A stretch of DNA of 64,000 bases from Euzebyella saccharophila (GTDB lineage: Bacteria; Bacteroidota; Bacteroidia; Flavobacteriales; Flavobacteriaceae). Where the stretch lies: assembly GCF_014855495.1 (NCBI RefSeq), contig NZ_JACYFJ010000001.1, positions 372,001 through 436,000 on the forward strand, written 5' to 3'. The notes under the pieces were generated by a model that saw only the letters and a program-made list of their open reading frames with translations, was not told where the DNA came from and did no database searches. Shown here one piece after another: positions 47,041-55,872 of this stretch. A program made the translations under genes and the position numbers. How positions within the stretch are numbered: the stretch's first letter is position 1; the number at the start of each line of letters is the position of its first letter.

Positions 47041-47142
47041 TTATAGCATAAATAACTTTTTGGTCAATAACACAATACCGCTTAGAAATTCATAGCGATA
47101 TACTTGGATGTCTTCTTTAGTTTGGTTCATTTGGGCTTCCAT
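47041..47142 (-). CDS. Possible 33-residue peptide inside small-RNA copy 4
   Basis: ATG at 47140-47142 to TAA at 47041-47043. The peptide has a charged N-terminus (MEAQMNQTKEDIQVYRYE) and a hydrophobic C-terminal half (FLSGIVLLTKKLFML). It sits about 70 nt inside the predicted transcript. A frame this short can occur by chance, and the other copies have no equivalent, so I mark it as a hypothesis. Confidence 0.3.
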   Translation of the reverse strand: MEAQMNQTKEDIQVYRYEFLSGIVLLTKKLFML

Positions 47143-47214
47143 AGGCTGTAGGTTTAGTTCAATTTTACAATTGGATTTGGGTTTATAAAGTAGTTCTTGC
47201 AATTAATTATATCC

Positions 47215-47280
47215 TAAAACTACAATAGAATTCAACAGTAGTAAAATACTTGTTGTGAACAGCCTAAAATTTGTTGTGAA
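47215..47280 (-). promoter_or_regulatory. Promoter and direct-repeat operator, small-RNA family copy 4
   Basis: On the minus strand: TTCACAACAA at 47271-47280 and 47250-47259 (both perfect, 21 bp apart), then -7 TAGTTTTA at 47215-47222, exactly 37 bp from the second box. The upstream GTTCATCGAA element of copies 1-3 is not found at the expected distance. Confidence 0.68.
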
Positions 47281-47350
47281 AATGAACAAGCCCTTAGATT
47301 TTCAAAATATTCAAGATTCTACTTACAATCGTACTATAGGAATGTAGGAA

Positions 47351-48004
47351 TTAGATGGTCATTTCGGTGATGTCACCTTCGATAATCAATGTACCCTCTG
47401 TTGCTGCTTTTATCTCCTCAACAGAGACTCCGGGAGCTCTTTCTTTCAATTCAAAACCTCTTGAGGTTACTTCAATCACGGCCAAGTTGGTCACAATTTT
47501 GGTCACACAGCCCACTCCTGTTAAGGGCAGCGAACATTTCTTCAGCAACTTGGACTCTCCAGCTCTATTGGTATGCATCATAGCAACGATGATATTTTCT
47601 GCGGAAGCTACCAAATCCATGGCACCCCCCATACCTTTCACCATTTTCCCAGGTATTTTCCAGTTGGCTATATCGCCATTTTCTGCCACCTCCATGGCAC
47701 CAAGAATAGTTAAGTCTACATGTTGCCCCCTTATCATTCCAAAACTCGTGGCCGAATCAAAAAAAGAGGCTCCCGGAAGCGTGGTAATGGTTTGCTTACC
47801 GGCGTTGATTATGTCTGCATCTTCTTCCCCCTCAAAAGGAAACGGCCCCATGCCCAAGACGCCGTTCTCACTTTGAAACTCCACACTAATATCGTCCCTC
47901 ACAAAATTGGCCACCAAAGTGGGAATACCTATTCCGAGGTTTACATAATAACCATCTTTTACTTCTTTAGCTATTCTTTTTGCTATTCCGTTTTTATCCA
48001 ACAT
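47351..48004 (-). CDS. scoB: 3-oxoacid CoA-transferase subunit B
   Basis: A 217-residue subunit B of succinyl-CoA:3-ketoacid CoA-transferase (ScoB/AtoA type). N-terminal YVNLGIGIPTLVANF and the catalytic glutamate in FQSENGVLGMGPFP are clear. It pairs with subunit A for ketone-body or short-chain ketoacid use. The genes are separated by 170 bp (48005-48174), where they usually abut; no extra gene or terminator is visible in that gap. Confidence 0.94.
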   Translation of the reverse strand: MLDKNGIAKRIAKEVKDGYYVNLGIGIPTLVANFVRDDISVEFQSENGVLGMGPFPFEGEEDADIINAGKQTITTLPGASFFDSATSFGMIRGQHVDLTILGAMEVAENGDIANWKIPGKMVKGMGGAMDLVASAENIIVAMMHTNRAGESKLLKKCSLPLTGVGCVTKIVTNLAVIEVTSRGFELKERAPGVSVEEIKAATEGTLIIEGDITEMTI

Positions 48005-48174
48005 GATACTCTTAATTTTCTACTTTGTTAATTTGAAAATTGGGACAATTACCATTTCTCGCTCGTTGAAAAAATTTTCGAGACAAACAAAATCGTTTAG
48101 TGTAGATTTTTCAATAGGTTTTCATTTGTCTGCATCAGCCAATTATCACCTTAGAACATTTTCAAATCTATATT

Positions 48175-48876
48175 TTAACTACGTTTACGAACCGTTTTCT
48201 GCTCAATTCGCTTTTCGTAATCCTTCCCTTGAAATATGCGTTGCACAAATATACCGGGCACATGAATTTGATTGGGGTCCAATTCCCCTGCAGGCACTAA
48301 TTCCTCAACTTCGGCAACCGTAATTTTAGCAGCTCCACACATACAGGGATTGAAGTTTCTGGCCGTACCTTTGAAAATTAGGTTCCCTGCTTCATCTCCC
48401 TTCCAAGCTTTTACAAATGAAAAGTCAGCCTTAAAGGCTTCTTCCAGTACGTACATTTTTCCATTGAATTCCCTCGTTTCCTTGCCCATAGAAACTTCTG
48501 TTCCATAACCTGCGGGAGTGTAAAATGCCGGAAAACCGGCTTGGGCGGCCCTACATTTTTCTGCCAAAGTACCTTGGGGGGTCAGCTCTACTTCCAATTC
48601 ACCACTAAGCATCTGTCGCTCAAACTCATCGTTTTCACCCACATAGGAAGAAATCATTTTCTTTATCTGATGTTTTTGTAACAACAAGCCTAGACCAAAA
48701 TCATCCACCCCGGCATTGTTTGAAATGCACGTAATATTCTCAATGCCTAGTTCAACCAATTGGGCAATGGCATTTTCTGGAATGCCACAGAGACCAAAAC
48801 CTCCCAGCATAAAGGTCATTCCGCTCTCGACTCCTTGCAAGGCTTCTTCTACACCAGCTACTTTTTTAAGAATCAT
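48175..48876 (-). CDS. scoA: 3-oxoacid CoA-transferase subunit A
   Basis: A 233-residue subunit A (ScoA/AtoD type). Features: [43 protein letters not shown], and the [26 protein letters not shown] region of this family. It is the first gene, with subunit B downstream. Upstream lies the PBP1A terminator. Confidence 0.94.
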   Translation of the reverse strand: MILKKVAGVEEALQGVESGMTFMLGGFGLCGIPENAIAQLVELGIENITCISNNAGVDDFGLGLLLQKHQIKKMISSYVGENDEFERQMLSGELEVELTPQGTLAEKCRAAQAGFPAFYTPAGYGTEVSMGKETREFNGKMYVLEEAFKADFSFVKAWKGDEAGNLIFKGTARNFNPCMCGAAKITVAEVEELVPAGELDPNQIHVPGIFVQRIFQGKDYEKRIEQKTVRKRS

Positions 48877-48920
48877 ACAATTAAAATTGAGTTTGTTGAA
48901 TTTACAATTTTATCCATAAA

Positions 48921-48956
48921 AAAACCCTTAACGCTTTATAAAGGTTAAGGGTTTTT
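48921..48956. terminator. Terminator of the PBP1A gene (likely bidirectional)
   Basis: Perfect 12-bp arms AAAACCCTTAAC (48921-48932) and GTTAAGGGTTTT (48944-48955), loop 11, flanked by A- and T-runs. Ends the minus-strand PBP1A transcript before scoA. Confidence 0.85.
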
Positions 48957-48974
48957 ATGAATTATTTAAAACTT

Positions 48975-51320
48975 TTAGAAGTCTAAATCGTCAAGGTCGT
49001 CTTCTAATTCAATGTCATCCTGTTCTTCTTCTGCAGGTTGCGTACAATCTACGCGAATGGACAGGTCTTCTGGTTTCTCAAAAGCTCCGTCCGATATACC
49101 CAAATCTTTATTTTCATAATTCTTTTTCATGTACATACCCCAGATAGGTAAAGCCATGGATGCTCCTTGACCATAAGTAATGCTTTTAAAGTGTACGGAC
49201 CTTTCTTCGCCACCTACCCAAACACCTGTCACCAGATTTGGGACCATTCCCATAAACCAACCATCACTTTGGTTTTGGGTAGTTCCTGTCTTACCGGCGA
49301 TCGGATTGGTAAATCCGTAGGGGTAGCCTGTAATAATCTCTTTGTATTCCGTAGCATTCTTTTTATAACTATGTCGCAATCTAGTTCCTGAACCACCTTG
49401 TGTAACCCCTTCCATAAGGTTGACCATAGCGTATGCCACATCTTTGCTAAGTACATCTTTAGTCTCAGGAACATACTCGTAAAGAACCGTACCGTTCTTA
49501 TCCTCAATACGTGTGACCATCACCGGCTTTACATACACCCCTTGGTTGGCAAATGCCCCATAGGCACCTACCATTTCATACACATTAAAGTCCGGGGTTC
49601 CCAAGGCAATTGAGGGAACTTCGAGAATTTCACGGTCCAAACCTAAATTTTTTACAATGGATACCACCGATCGTGGCCCCACTCTATCTATTAATTGCGC
49701 CGTTACAGTATTAACGGAATTGGCCAACGCGTCTTTTAAGGTGTAATCCTTTCCAGAGTACCTGCCGTCTGCGTTTTTAGGGCACCAAGGCTCTAAATTC
49801 CCATGCTTATTGGCTTCAATGCAATATTGAGTGTCGGGCAATACATCACAAGGAGATAACCGCAATTGGTCAATTGCTGCCGCATATACAAAAGGTTTAA
49901 AGGTAGAGCCTGCCTGTCTAGCACCTTGAATTACATTGTCATATTGAAAATGCCTGTAATCAATACCTCCAACCCAAGCTTTTACATGCCCCGTTTGTGG
50001 TTCCATGGACATCATGGCCGCCCTTAAAAAGGTTTTATAATACCTAATGGAGTCCATAGGGGTCATAATGGTGTCTTTTTCACGTCCATCACTTCTCCAA
50101 TCAAATACGGTCATTTCGGCCTTCTTGGTAAAAGATTCCCTAATCTGCTTTTCAGATTTTCCTTGATCTTTCATTTTTCTCCATCTCTCCGAGGTCCTCA
50201 TAGCCCTTTCCATAATGGAATTAATTTCAGATTTGTCCAAATCCAGAAATGGGGCTGTAGGATTTCTGTCCGGAGTGTTTTGGTGAAAGAACTCAGCTTG
50301 CAGTTTGGTCATGTGCTTGCGCACGGCATCTTCGGCGTTCGCCTGCATCCTAGAATCTATAGTGGTATATATCCTTAAACCATCTAACCAAAGGCTCCAT
50401 TTATCCCGGGCACCATCTATGGCTGGTTTTGGATTATTCTCGATCCATTTGTTCATGAATCCCTGTAAGTACATTCTAAAGTACGTGGCAAGACCTTCCC
50501 TGTGCGATTCCGGATTATAGTTAATATCCATTTTAAGAGCCTGCAACGAGTCCTTTTCCTTTTCTGAAATATATCCGTATTTGGCCATCTGGCCCAAAAC
50601 GGTATTCCTACGGTTGGTAACCAACTCTTCCCTTCTAATGGGGTTAAAATACGAGGAGTTTTTAAGCATCCCCACCAGAACGGCAGATTCTTCCGTCTTC
50701 AATTCTTGCGGTTCCTTACCAAAGTAAATTTTGGAGGCAGAACGGATTCCATCGGCATTATTAAGAAAATCATACTGATTTAAATACATGGCGATGATTT
50801 CCTCCTTTGTATACTGTCTCTCCAACCTCGTTGCCAAGACCCACTCCATTATTTTTTGCCTAATGGCCTCTACCTTATTTTTAGAACGTACCCCAACAAA
50901 TAACTGCCTGGCCAACTGTTGGGTTATGGTACTTGCACCGCCTTTACTTCCCAGATAGGCAACCGCCCTCATTACGCCATAGGCATCAATACCGGAGTGG
51001 TCATAAAAACGTGCATCTTCCGTGGCTACCAGCGCATTTACCAGGTTTTCCGGCAAACTATCATAAGGCACGGGAGTACGGTTATCATCCAAGTAGAATT
51101 TTCCCAATGTCTTTCCATCAGAGGAAATAATTTCTGTTGCTAGATTTGTTTGTGGATTCTCCAGGTATTCATATTCTGGCATATCAATACCCAACATGCC
51201 CCATGAAGCCAATAAGAAGATTAGCGTGGCCACCAAAATTCCGGAGGCAAATAAAATCCAAAACCATTTAACAAATTTGAAAAAACCGGTTGGCTTTTCC
51301 TTTTTAGCAACCTTGGCCAT
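48975..51320 (-). CDS. Bifunctional penicillin-binding protein 1A-type
   Basis: A 781-residue peptidoglycan synthase. One N-terminal membrane anchor (about 17-40). Glycosyltransferase domain with EDARFYDHSGIDAYGVMRA and GGASTITQQLARQLF; transpeptidase domain with the serine motif GSTFKPFVYAA, SVN in ANSVNTVTAQ, and KTGTT in AGKTGTTQNQSDGWFMG. The C-terminus is very acidic (EEEQDDIELEDDLDDLDF). Starts 3 bp after gldH's stop, so gldH and it are one transcript with ricT. Confidence 0.95.
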   Translation of the reverse strand: MAKVAKKEKPTGFFKFVKWFWILFASGILVATLIFLLASWGMLGIDMPEYEYLENPQTNLATEIISSDGKTLGKFYLDDNRTPVPYDSLPENLVNALVATEDARFYDHSGIDAYGVMRAVAYLGSKGGASTITQQLARQLFVGVRSKNKVEAIRQKIMEWVLATRLERQYTKEEIIAMYLNQYDFLNNADGIRSASKIYFGKEPQELKTEESAVLVGMLKNSSYFNPIRREELVTNRRNTVLGQMAKYGYISEKEKDSLQALKMDINYNPESHREGLATYFRMYLQGFMNKWIENNPKPAIDGARDKWSLWLDGLRIYTTIDSRMQANAEDAVRKHMTKLQAEFFHQNTPDRNPTAPFLDLDKSEINSIMERAMRTSERWRKMKDQGKSEKQIRESFTKKAEMTVFDWRSDGREKDTIMTPMDSIRYYKTFLRAAMMSMEPQTGHVKAWVGGIDYRHFQYDNVIQGARQAGSTFKPFVYAAAIDQLRLSPCDVLPDTQYCIEANKHGNLEPWCPKNADGRYSGKDYTLKDALANSVNTVTAQLIDRVGPRSVVSIVKNLGLDREILEVPSIALGTPDFNVYEMVGAYGAFANQGVYVKPVMVTRIEDKNGTVLYEYVPETKDVLSKDVAYAMVNLMEGVTQGGSGTRLRHSYKKNATEYKEIITGYPYGFTNPIAGKTGTTQNQSDGWFMGMVPNLVTGVWVGGEERSVHFKSITYGQGASMALPIWGMYMKKNYENKDLGISDGAFEKPEDLSIRVDCTQPAEEEQDDIELEDDLDDLDF

Positions 51321-51323
51321 ATT

Positions 51324-51809
51324 CTATTGATTACTTTTTTCTATTTCAAAACCTACATCGGTGACACCTTGAAGGCTTTCAACCCCGTTTACACTACCAT
51401 TTCTGCGCATGGCATGAGACAAGCTCAAGTTATATACGCCAGAAGTAGGAAAAACGATGTTCTCCTTGTACCATAATTTGTTTTCCTTGATGCTGCCGTA
51501 GCCTTTTCCTAACCAAGTCCCGTCTGGTAAAGCCATTTCATACTCTAAAGTATCCTTCACCGTTTCCCCAGATGGAAATTCCAATTCTGCAATAAGGAAC
51601 AAGTTGTTATAAGGAAAGGAAGCATCATTGCGCACCGTTATGAACATATGGTGTTTTTGTATCGTATCTATTTCTGAAAAGGAAAATTGATAGATACTGT
51701 CCTTGTTCCAAGCCCCATTTTTAGTGGCTTGAAATTCTGATTTCACCAAATTTTCATTGCAAGAAAAAAGTAAGGCTATACTAAAAAGTGCGCCCCAATA
51801 TTTACCCAT
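51324..51809 (-). CDS. gldH: Gliding motility lipoprotein GldH
   Basis: A 161-residue lipoprotein matching GldH, required for flavobacterial gliding. Lipobox LFSCNEN (Cys16) follows a short hydrophobic signal. The domain carries NGAWNKDSIYQFSF, MFITVRNDASFPYNNLFLI and LPDGTWLGKGYGSI. I chose ATG 51809 because it gives a normal lipoprotein signal; the longer frame upstream is the other reading of the ricT tail. It overlaps ricT by 8 bases. Its presence supports a gliding bacterium. Confidence 0.92.
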   Translation of the reverse strand: MGKYWGALFSIALLFSCNENLVKSEFQATKNGAWNKDSIYQFSFSEIDTIQKHHMFITVRNDASFPYNNLFLIAELEFPSGETVKDTLEYEMALPDGTWLGKGYGSIKENKLWYKENIVFPTSGVYNLSLSHAMRRNGSVNGVESLQGVTDVGFEIEKSNQ

Positions 51810-53091
51810 TTTTCTGTTGCCTTTTGTTATTGTTCCTGCGTTTCTTTTGGTTTGGCCTACCGCTATTTTGCCGGTTGTTTTTTGGCTGATTATCCTTTGA
51901 TTGGTTTTTAGCATTCCCACGGGACCTTGTTTTGGAATCGCCATTTTTGCTTTTGGACTTATTGCGGTTGCGCTTCCTGTTTCTTGACTTTTTGGGCCTA
52001 TCAAAACGGGTTAAGCTATCTTGCCCCACTACATTTTCAAAAACGGTCTCCTTTTCTTCATTAACGAAGTTTTCCGTGGTATATTCCTCTAAACTTGCAA
52101 CTTTTTCCTTTTTCTTATTCTTCTCCAATATTTCCTGTACTTGCCCTTTGTTAAGAACATACCAATTGGAAGGGTCGTCCTTGTAGGAGAACCACAAAAG
52201 TTCTTTGAAAATATCTGTCTTTTGGCAGAATGCAAGCCCTTTTTCAGTAAACAATTTTGTATCGGAAGCGGGAAAATCCTTAAGTGCTTCCAAATACATA
52301 TCAAGCTCGTAATTTAGACAGCATTTTAGCTTACCGCATTGACCGGCCAGTTTTTGGGGATTTAAGGATAATTGCTGGTAACGGGCCGCGGATGTAGAAA
52401 CGGATCTAAAATCCGTTAGCCAAGTGGAGCAACAAAGCTCCCGGCCACAAGAACCAATTCCTCCTAGTCTCTGGGCTTCTTGGCGGTAACCTATTTGCCG
52501 CATCTCTATGCGAATACCAAAGGCCTTGGCCATGTCCTTGATCAACTGCCTAAAATCTACTCTTTCCTCAGCGGTGTAATAAAAGGTGGCTTTAGAACCA
52601 TCGCCTTGAAATTCCACATCGGAAATTTTCATTTGCAGTTTAAGAATGATGGCTATTTCCCTGGCGCGTTTTTTAATCTCCTCTTCGCGGTCCCGGCATT
52701 TTTGCCATTTATCTATGTCATTTTGAGTCGCCTTCCGGTAGATTTTAGGAATGGCCTTATCCTTGAAATCCACTTTTTTGCGCTTCATCTGCACCTTGAC
52801 CAGTTCTCCCACCAAGGTAACCATGCCAATATCATGACCAGATTGGGCCTGAGTGGCAATTACATCACCAATGGAGAGGGTTAAGTTCTCCGTATTCCTA
52901 AAAAATTCTTTTCTGCTATTCTTAAAGCGTACTTCCACACAATCAAAAGGTTTTTCACCCCCAGGAAGCGACATATTGGAAAGCCAATCAAAGACCGTTA
53001 ATTTATTACAACCATCGGTACCACAAGTTCCGTTGTTCTTGCATCCACGAGGTTGTCCGTCCTTTGCGGTCGAACAACTGCTACAGCCCAT
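51802..53091 (-). CDS. ricT: PSP1/RicT-family protein with low-complexity basic tail
   Basis: A 429-residue protein. The N-terminal cysteine cluster MGCSSCSTAKDGQPRGC and internal GSCGRELCCSTWL plus CGKLKCCLNYE are typical of PSP1/YaaT (RicT) proteins, which in other bacteria hold 4Fe-4S clusters and act with Y-complex partners on RNA processing. Residues about 355-429 are a K/R/N/Q-rich, disordered tail. First gene of ricT-gldH-PBP1A. The tail is unusually long. Confidence 0.9.
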   Translation of the reverse strand: MGCSSCSTAKDGQPRGCKNNGTCGTDGCNKLTVFDWLSNMSLPGGEKPFDCVEVRFKNSRKEFFRNTENLTLSIGDVIATQAQSGHDIGMVTLVGELVKVQMKRKKVDFKDKAIPKIYRKATQNDIDKWQKCRDREEEIKKRAREIAIILKLQMKISDVEFQGDGSKATFYYTAEERVDFRQLIKDMAKAFGIRIEMRQIGYRQEAQRLGGIGSCGRELCCSTWLTDFRSVSTSAARYQQLSLNPQKLAGQCGKLKCCLNYELDMYLEALKDFPASDTKLFTEKGLAFCQKTDIFKELLWFSYKDDPSNWYVLNKGQVQEILEKNKKKEKVASLEEYTTENFVNEEKETVFENVVGQDSLTRFDRPKKSRNRKRNRNKSKSKNGDSKTRSRGNAKNQSKDNQPKNNRQNSGRPNQKKRRNNNKRQQKNG

Positions 53092-53213
53092 ATTTTATAT
53101 CTTGATCCCTAAACTAGGTGATACTCACCTTATGGGATTGGGTTCATATTAATCTTAAACGTAAAGGTAATGAAATTTTGATGCGATGTAAAGCGAACAA
53201 TTTTACCTGCCGC

Positions 53214-54245
53214 TTATTGCTTGAACTTCAATACTTCCGATCGTCCTTTTTTGAATATCTTATTACTCGCACCTTTACCCTTTCTAAGCTTTTTCTGTTC
53301 TTCATAGGGTAATGCATTTACTTTTTTGCAATCATCGCTACAGCAATTATCCATTTGGGCAGCGCATTCATCGCATTGTATAAAAAGAAGATGACAAGCT
53401 TCATTGGCACAGTTTACATGCGTATCACAAGGTTTACCACATTGATGGCAATTGGAAATTATATCTTCCGATATACGTTCGCTGCGCCTATGGTCAAACA
53501 CAAAATTTTTACCCAAGAACTTGTTTTCCAACTTATTGTTCTGTACTTGGCGGGTGTAATCAATAATACCGCCCTCTAATTGATATACTTGTTTAAAGCC
53601 TTTGTGCTTGTAGTAGGCACTGGCTTTTTCACAACGAATACCTCCCGTACAGTACATAACCAGTTTTTTATCCTCCTTATGTTCCTTAAGGTCGTTTTCT
53701 ATAATATCCAACGAATCTCGAAACGTATCTACATCTGGCGTAATGGCATTCTTAAAATGACCTATCTCACTTTCGTAATGATTGCGCATGTCTACCAAGA
53801 TGGTATCCGGGTCTTCAATAAGTTCGTTGAATTTTTCTGCACCTACATGAATACCTTTATTGGTAACATCAAAAGTAGCGTCGTTAAGACCATCTGCCAC
53901 TATTTTGTTCCTAACTTTTACCTTCAGCTTTAAAAAAGACATATTATCCTGTTCAATGGCAATGTTAAGCCTAACATTTTCCAAGAATGAAATGCTGTCC
54001 AGATGTTCTTTAAAAGCTTCAAAATTTTCTGCCGGAACGGAAAGTTGGGCGTTGATACCCTCATTGGCCACGTAAATTCTACCTAAAACATCCAATTCAT
54101 TCCAAGTGATGAAAAGATGGTTCCTAAAAATCTTGGGATTACCAATATGTGCATATTTGTAGAAAGAGATGGTAAGGCGTTCTTGCCCCGCCTCTTCAAT
54201 AAGGGCGGCTCTCTCTTTTGCACTTAAAGTGTTGTACAGTTGCAT
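53214..54245 (-). CDS. trhO: tRNA U34 hydroxylase TrhO (rhodanese-fold)
   Basis: A 343-residue TrhO/YceA enzyme making 5-hydroxyuridine at tRNA wobble U34 with oxygen. Rhodanese active-site loop VMYCTGGIRCEKAS, preceded by DMRNHYESEIGHFKNA. The C-terminal cysteine-rich block (SNCHQCGKPCDTHVNC and CHLLFIQCDECAAQMDNCCSDDC) is also present in E. coli TrhO. It is preceded by a gap with a possible RNA and orphan terminator. Confidence 0.93.
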   Translation of the reverse strand: MQLYNTLSAKERAALIEEAGQERLTISFYKYAHIGNPKIFRNHLFITWNELDVLGRIYVANEGINAQLSVPAENFEAFKEHLDSISFLENVRLNIAIEQDNMSFLKLKVKVRNKIVADGLNDATFDVTNKGIHVGAEKFNELIEDPDTILVDMRNHYESEIGHFKNAITPDVDTFRDSLDIIENDLKEHKEDKKLVMYCTGGIRCEKASAYYKHKGFKQVYQLEGGIIDYTRQVQNNKLENKFLGKNFVFDHRRSERISEDIISNCHQCGKPCDTHVNCANEACHLLFIQCDECAAQMDNCCSDDCKKVNALPYEEQKKLRKGKGASNKIFKKGRSEVLKFKQ

Positions 54246-54320
54246 GCTATACCTACGTTTTAAGTTAAAAAAAGAATACTAATTTTTTTGCAAAACTACG
54301 TAAAATAGAGGGTATACCAA

Positions 54321-54520
54321 TAAAAAAAGAGCCCTGATGGACTATCAAGGCTCTTCAATGGCCATTCCATTGACTCTTTTTCATAGCAGTCTTTAAAAAA
54401 CACTAAATAGGAATGGGCCTGTGTTGCCCTCCATATATAGCTATCTGGAGGATGATGTTTGAGTTAGTTCCCGATAAATCGGATGTCGTGTTTCTAACAA
54501 GATACCGTTTCCCATAAAAG
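54321..54520 (-). ncRNA. Possible structured RNA between trhO and recA
   Basis: The 474-bp gap 54246-54719 holds a set of complementary segments: CCTCCA/TGGAGG (about 54429-54451), CCGAT/ATCGG (about 54471-54482), GTTAG/CTAAC around it (54463-54498), closed by ATGGG/CCCAT (about 54413-54515), and hairpin CAATGG/CCATTG (54356-54372). They sit upstream of an orphan minus-strand terminator (54327-54355). Stems also form on the complement, so direction rests on the terminator. It may be a small RNA or an attenuator for trhO. No family recognised; boundaries are guesses. Confidence 0.3.
54327..54355 (-). terminator. Orphan minus-strand terminator upstream of trhO
   Basis: Stem AAGAGCC-TGAT (54327-54338, one mismatch) with ATCA-GGCTCTT (54344-54355), with seven A on the plus strand before it. 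About 80 bp before the trhO start and with no gene behind it. Confidence 0.7.
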
Positions 54521-54705
54521 GTTGCGTCTCTAGTATAAAAAAGTCGATTCTTCTTAAACAAGATGTTTGGCGTCATTAAAGAAAGTCTATAAACAGTGAC
54601 CCTTCTAAAAACTTATAAACATTTGAAGTTCAAACATCCCAAGTTAGGTCAAAATCCAATTTTAGCAACTGGTTTTGTGCAAAAGAAATGGTAATTTAGC
54701 AATCC

Positions 54706-54713
54706 TAATTTTG
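54706..54713 (+). promoter_or_regulatory. recA -7 promoter element
   Basis: TAATTTTG, an exact TAnnTTTG match, ending 6 bp before ATG 54720. Predicted leader only about 3 nt. A second weaker TAATTTAG lies 14 bp upstream (near 54692). Confidence 0.45.
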
Positions 54714-54719
54714 AAAAAT

Positions 54720-55727
54720 ATGAGCTCGGAAAAAGACGCCAAACTTAAGGCATTAAAATTAACGTTAGACAAACTGGATAAAACATACGGAAAAGGCGCG
54801 GTCATGAAAATGGGTGATAGCGTAGTAGAAGATGTAGATGTAATCCCTTCCGGTTCCCTAGGTCTAGACATTGCCTTAGGGGTAGGTGGTTATCCCCGTG
54901 GCCGGATCATTGAGATTTACGGTCCAGAATCCTCCGGTAAAACTACTCTTACCTTGCACGCCATGGCAGAAGCACAAAAAAAGGGAGGTATTGCCGCTTT
55001 TATTGATGCAGAACATGCTTTTGACCGTTTTTACGCGCAGAAATTAGGGGTTGATATAGATAATCTTATCATCTCCCAACCTGATAATGGGGAGCAAGCT
55101 TTGGAAATTGCGGATAACCTCATTCGTTCAGGAGCCATTGATATTGTGATTATTGACTCCGTTGCTGCCCTTACCCCAAAAAGTGAAATAGAAGGTGAAA
55201 TGGGTGATTCCAAGATGGGGCTTCACGCAAGATTAATGTCCCAGGCTTTGCGTAAACTAACGGCCTCTATAAGCAAAACCCATTGTACCGTAATTTTCAT
55301 TAACCAATTGAGGGAAAAAATTGGGGTGATGTTCGGAAATCCGGAGACCACCACTGGTGGTAACGCCTTGAAGTTTTACGCATCGGTTAGATTGGACATT
55401 AGAAGATCTACCCAAATAAAAAATACCGATGGGGATGTACAAGGTAACAAAACCCGTGTGAAGGTGGTTAAAAACAAGGTGGCACCACCCTTCCGTACCA
55501 CAGAATTTGATATCATGTATGGAGAAGGAATATCAAAAGTAGGTGAAATCATAGACCTTGGAGTACAATATGAGATTGTAAAGAAAAGTGGTTCATGGTT
55601 TAGCTACGGAGACACCAAACTAGGCCAAGGCCGTGATGCCGTTAAATCCCTTCTATTGGATAACCCTGAATTATTTGAAGAACTGGATGGTAAAATTAGA
55701 GATGCCATTAACGTACTTTCTGAGTAA
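54720..55727 (+). CDS. recA: Recombinase RecA
   Basis: A 335-residue RecA catalysing homologous strand exchange and LexA-type co-protease function. Walker [10 protein letters not shown] near residue 66, [17 protein letters not shown] and [12 protein letters not shown]2/L1 loop regions, C-terminal domain present. Start ATG 54720 ([15 protein letters not shown]) was chosen over a longer frame from 54675 because a promoter element lies between them. A strong terminator follows. Confidence 0.98.
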   Translation: MSSEKDAKLKALKLTLDKLDKTYGKGAVMKMGDSVVEDVDVIPSGSLGLDIALGVGGYPRGRIIEIYGPESSGKTTLTLHAMAEAQKKGGIAAFIDAEHAFDRFYAQKLGVDIDNLIISQPDNGEQALEIADNLIRSGAIDIVIIDSVAALTPKSEIEGEMGDSKMGLHARLMSQALRKLTASISKTHCTVIFINQLREKIGVMFGNPETTTGGNALKFYASVRLDIRRSTQIKNTDGDVQGNKTRVKVVKNKVAPPFRTTEFDIMYGEGISKVGEIIDLGVQYEIVKKSGSWFSYGDTKLGQGRDAVKSLLLDNPELFEELDGKIRDAINVLSE

Positions 55728-55749
55728 AGCGAATAAATAACCTTTGTAT

Positions 55750-55800
55750 ATCGCTTGTTTTGGTGCAAATAGTTAAATATTGCCCAAAACAAGCGATTTT
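55750..55800 (+). terminator. recA terminator
   Basis: A perfect 14-bp stem, ATCGCTTGTTTTGG (55750-55763) with its complement (55784-55797), with an inner GCA-ATA/TATTGC extension, followed by TTTT. One of the strongest hairpins in the window. Confidence 0.85.
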
Positions 55801-55872
55801 CATTTCAACTCTTCCCAAAGAACGCAACCCTTACGTCTCTTTTTCATCTTATGAAAAAAAATTGACGTAGTT

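Larger units (their letters stand above)
46985..47211 (-). ncRNA. Candidate small RNA, family copy 4
   Basis: A predicted minus-strand transcript of about 227 nt, longer than the others. It holds a degenerate core (ACCCAAATC then TGAACTAAACCT) and ends in a Rho-independent terminator. Unlike the other copies it contains a 33-codon open frame (47041-47142). It fills the 389-bp gap 46962-47350 together with its promoter; the remaining 70 bp show nothing clear. Confidence 0.58.

Noticed and set aside
48005-48323. Plus-strand frame across the scoB-scoA gap
   Set aside because: It overlaps both CoA-transferase genes on the opposite strand and has no recognised features; it is probably a shadow.
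51810-52004. Long N-terminal extension of gldH
   Set aside because: Those residues are an alternate-frame reading of the ricT basic tail and would hide the lipoprotein signal.
54246-54719. tmRNA, RNase P RNA or SRP RNA between trhO and recA
   Set aside because: None of their hallmark conserved motifs could be found on either strand.
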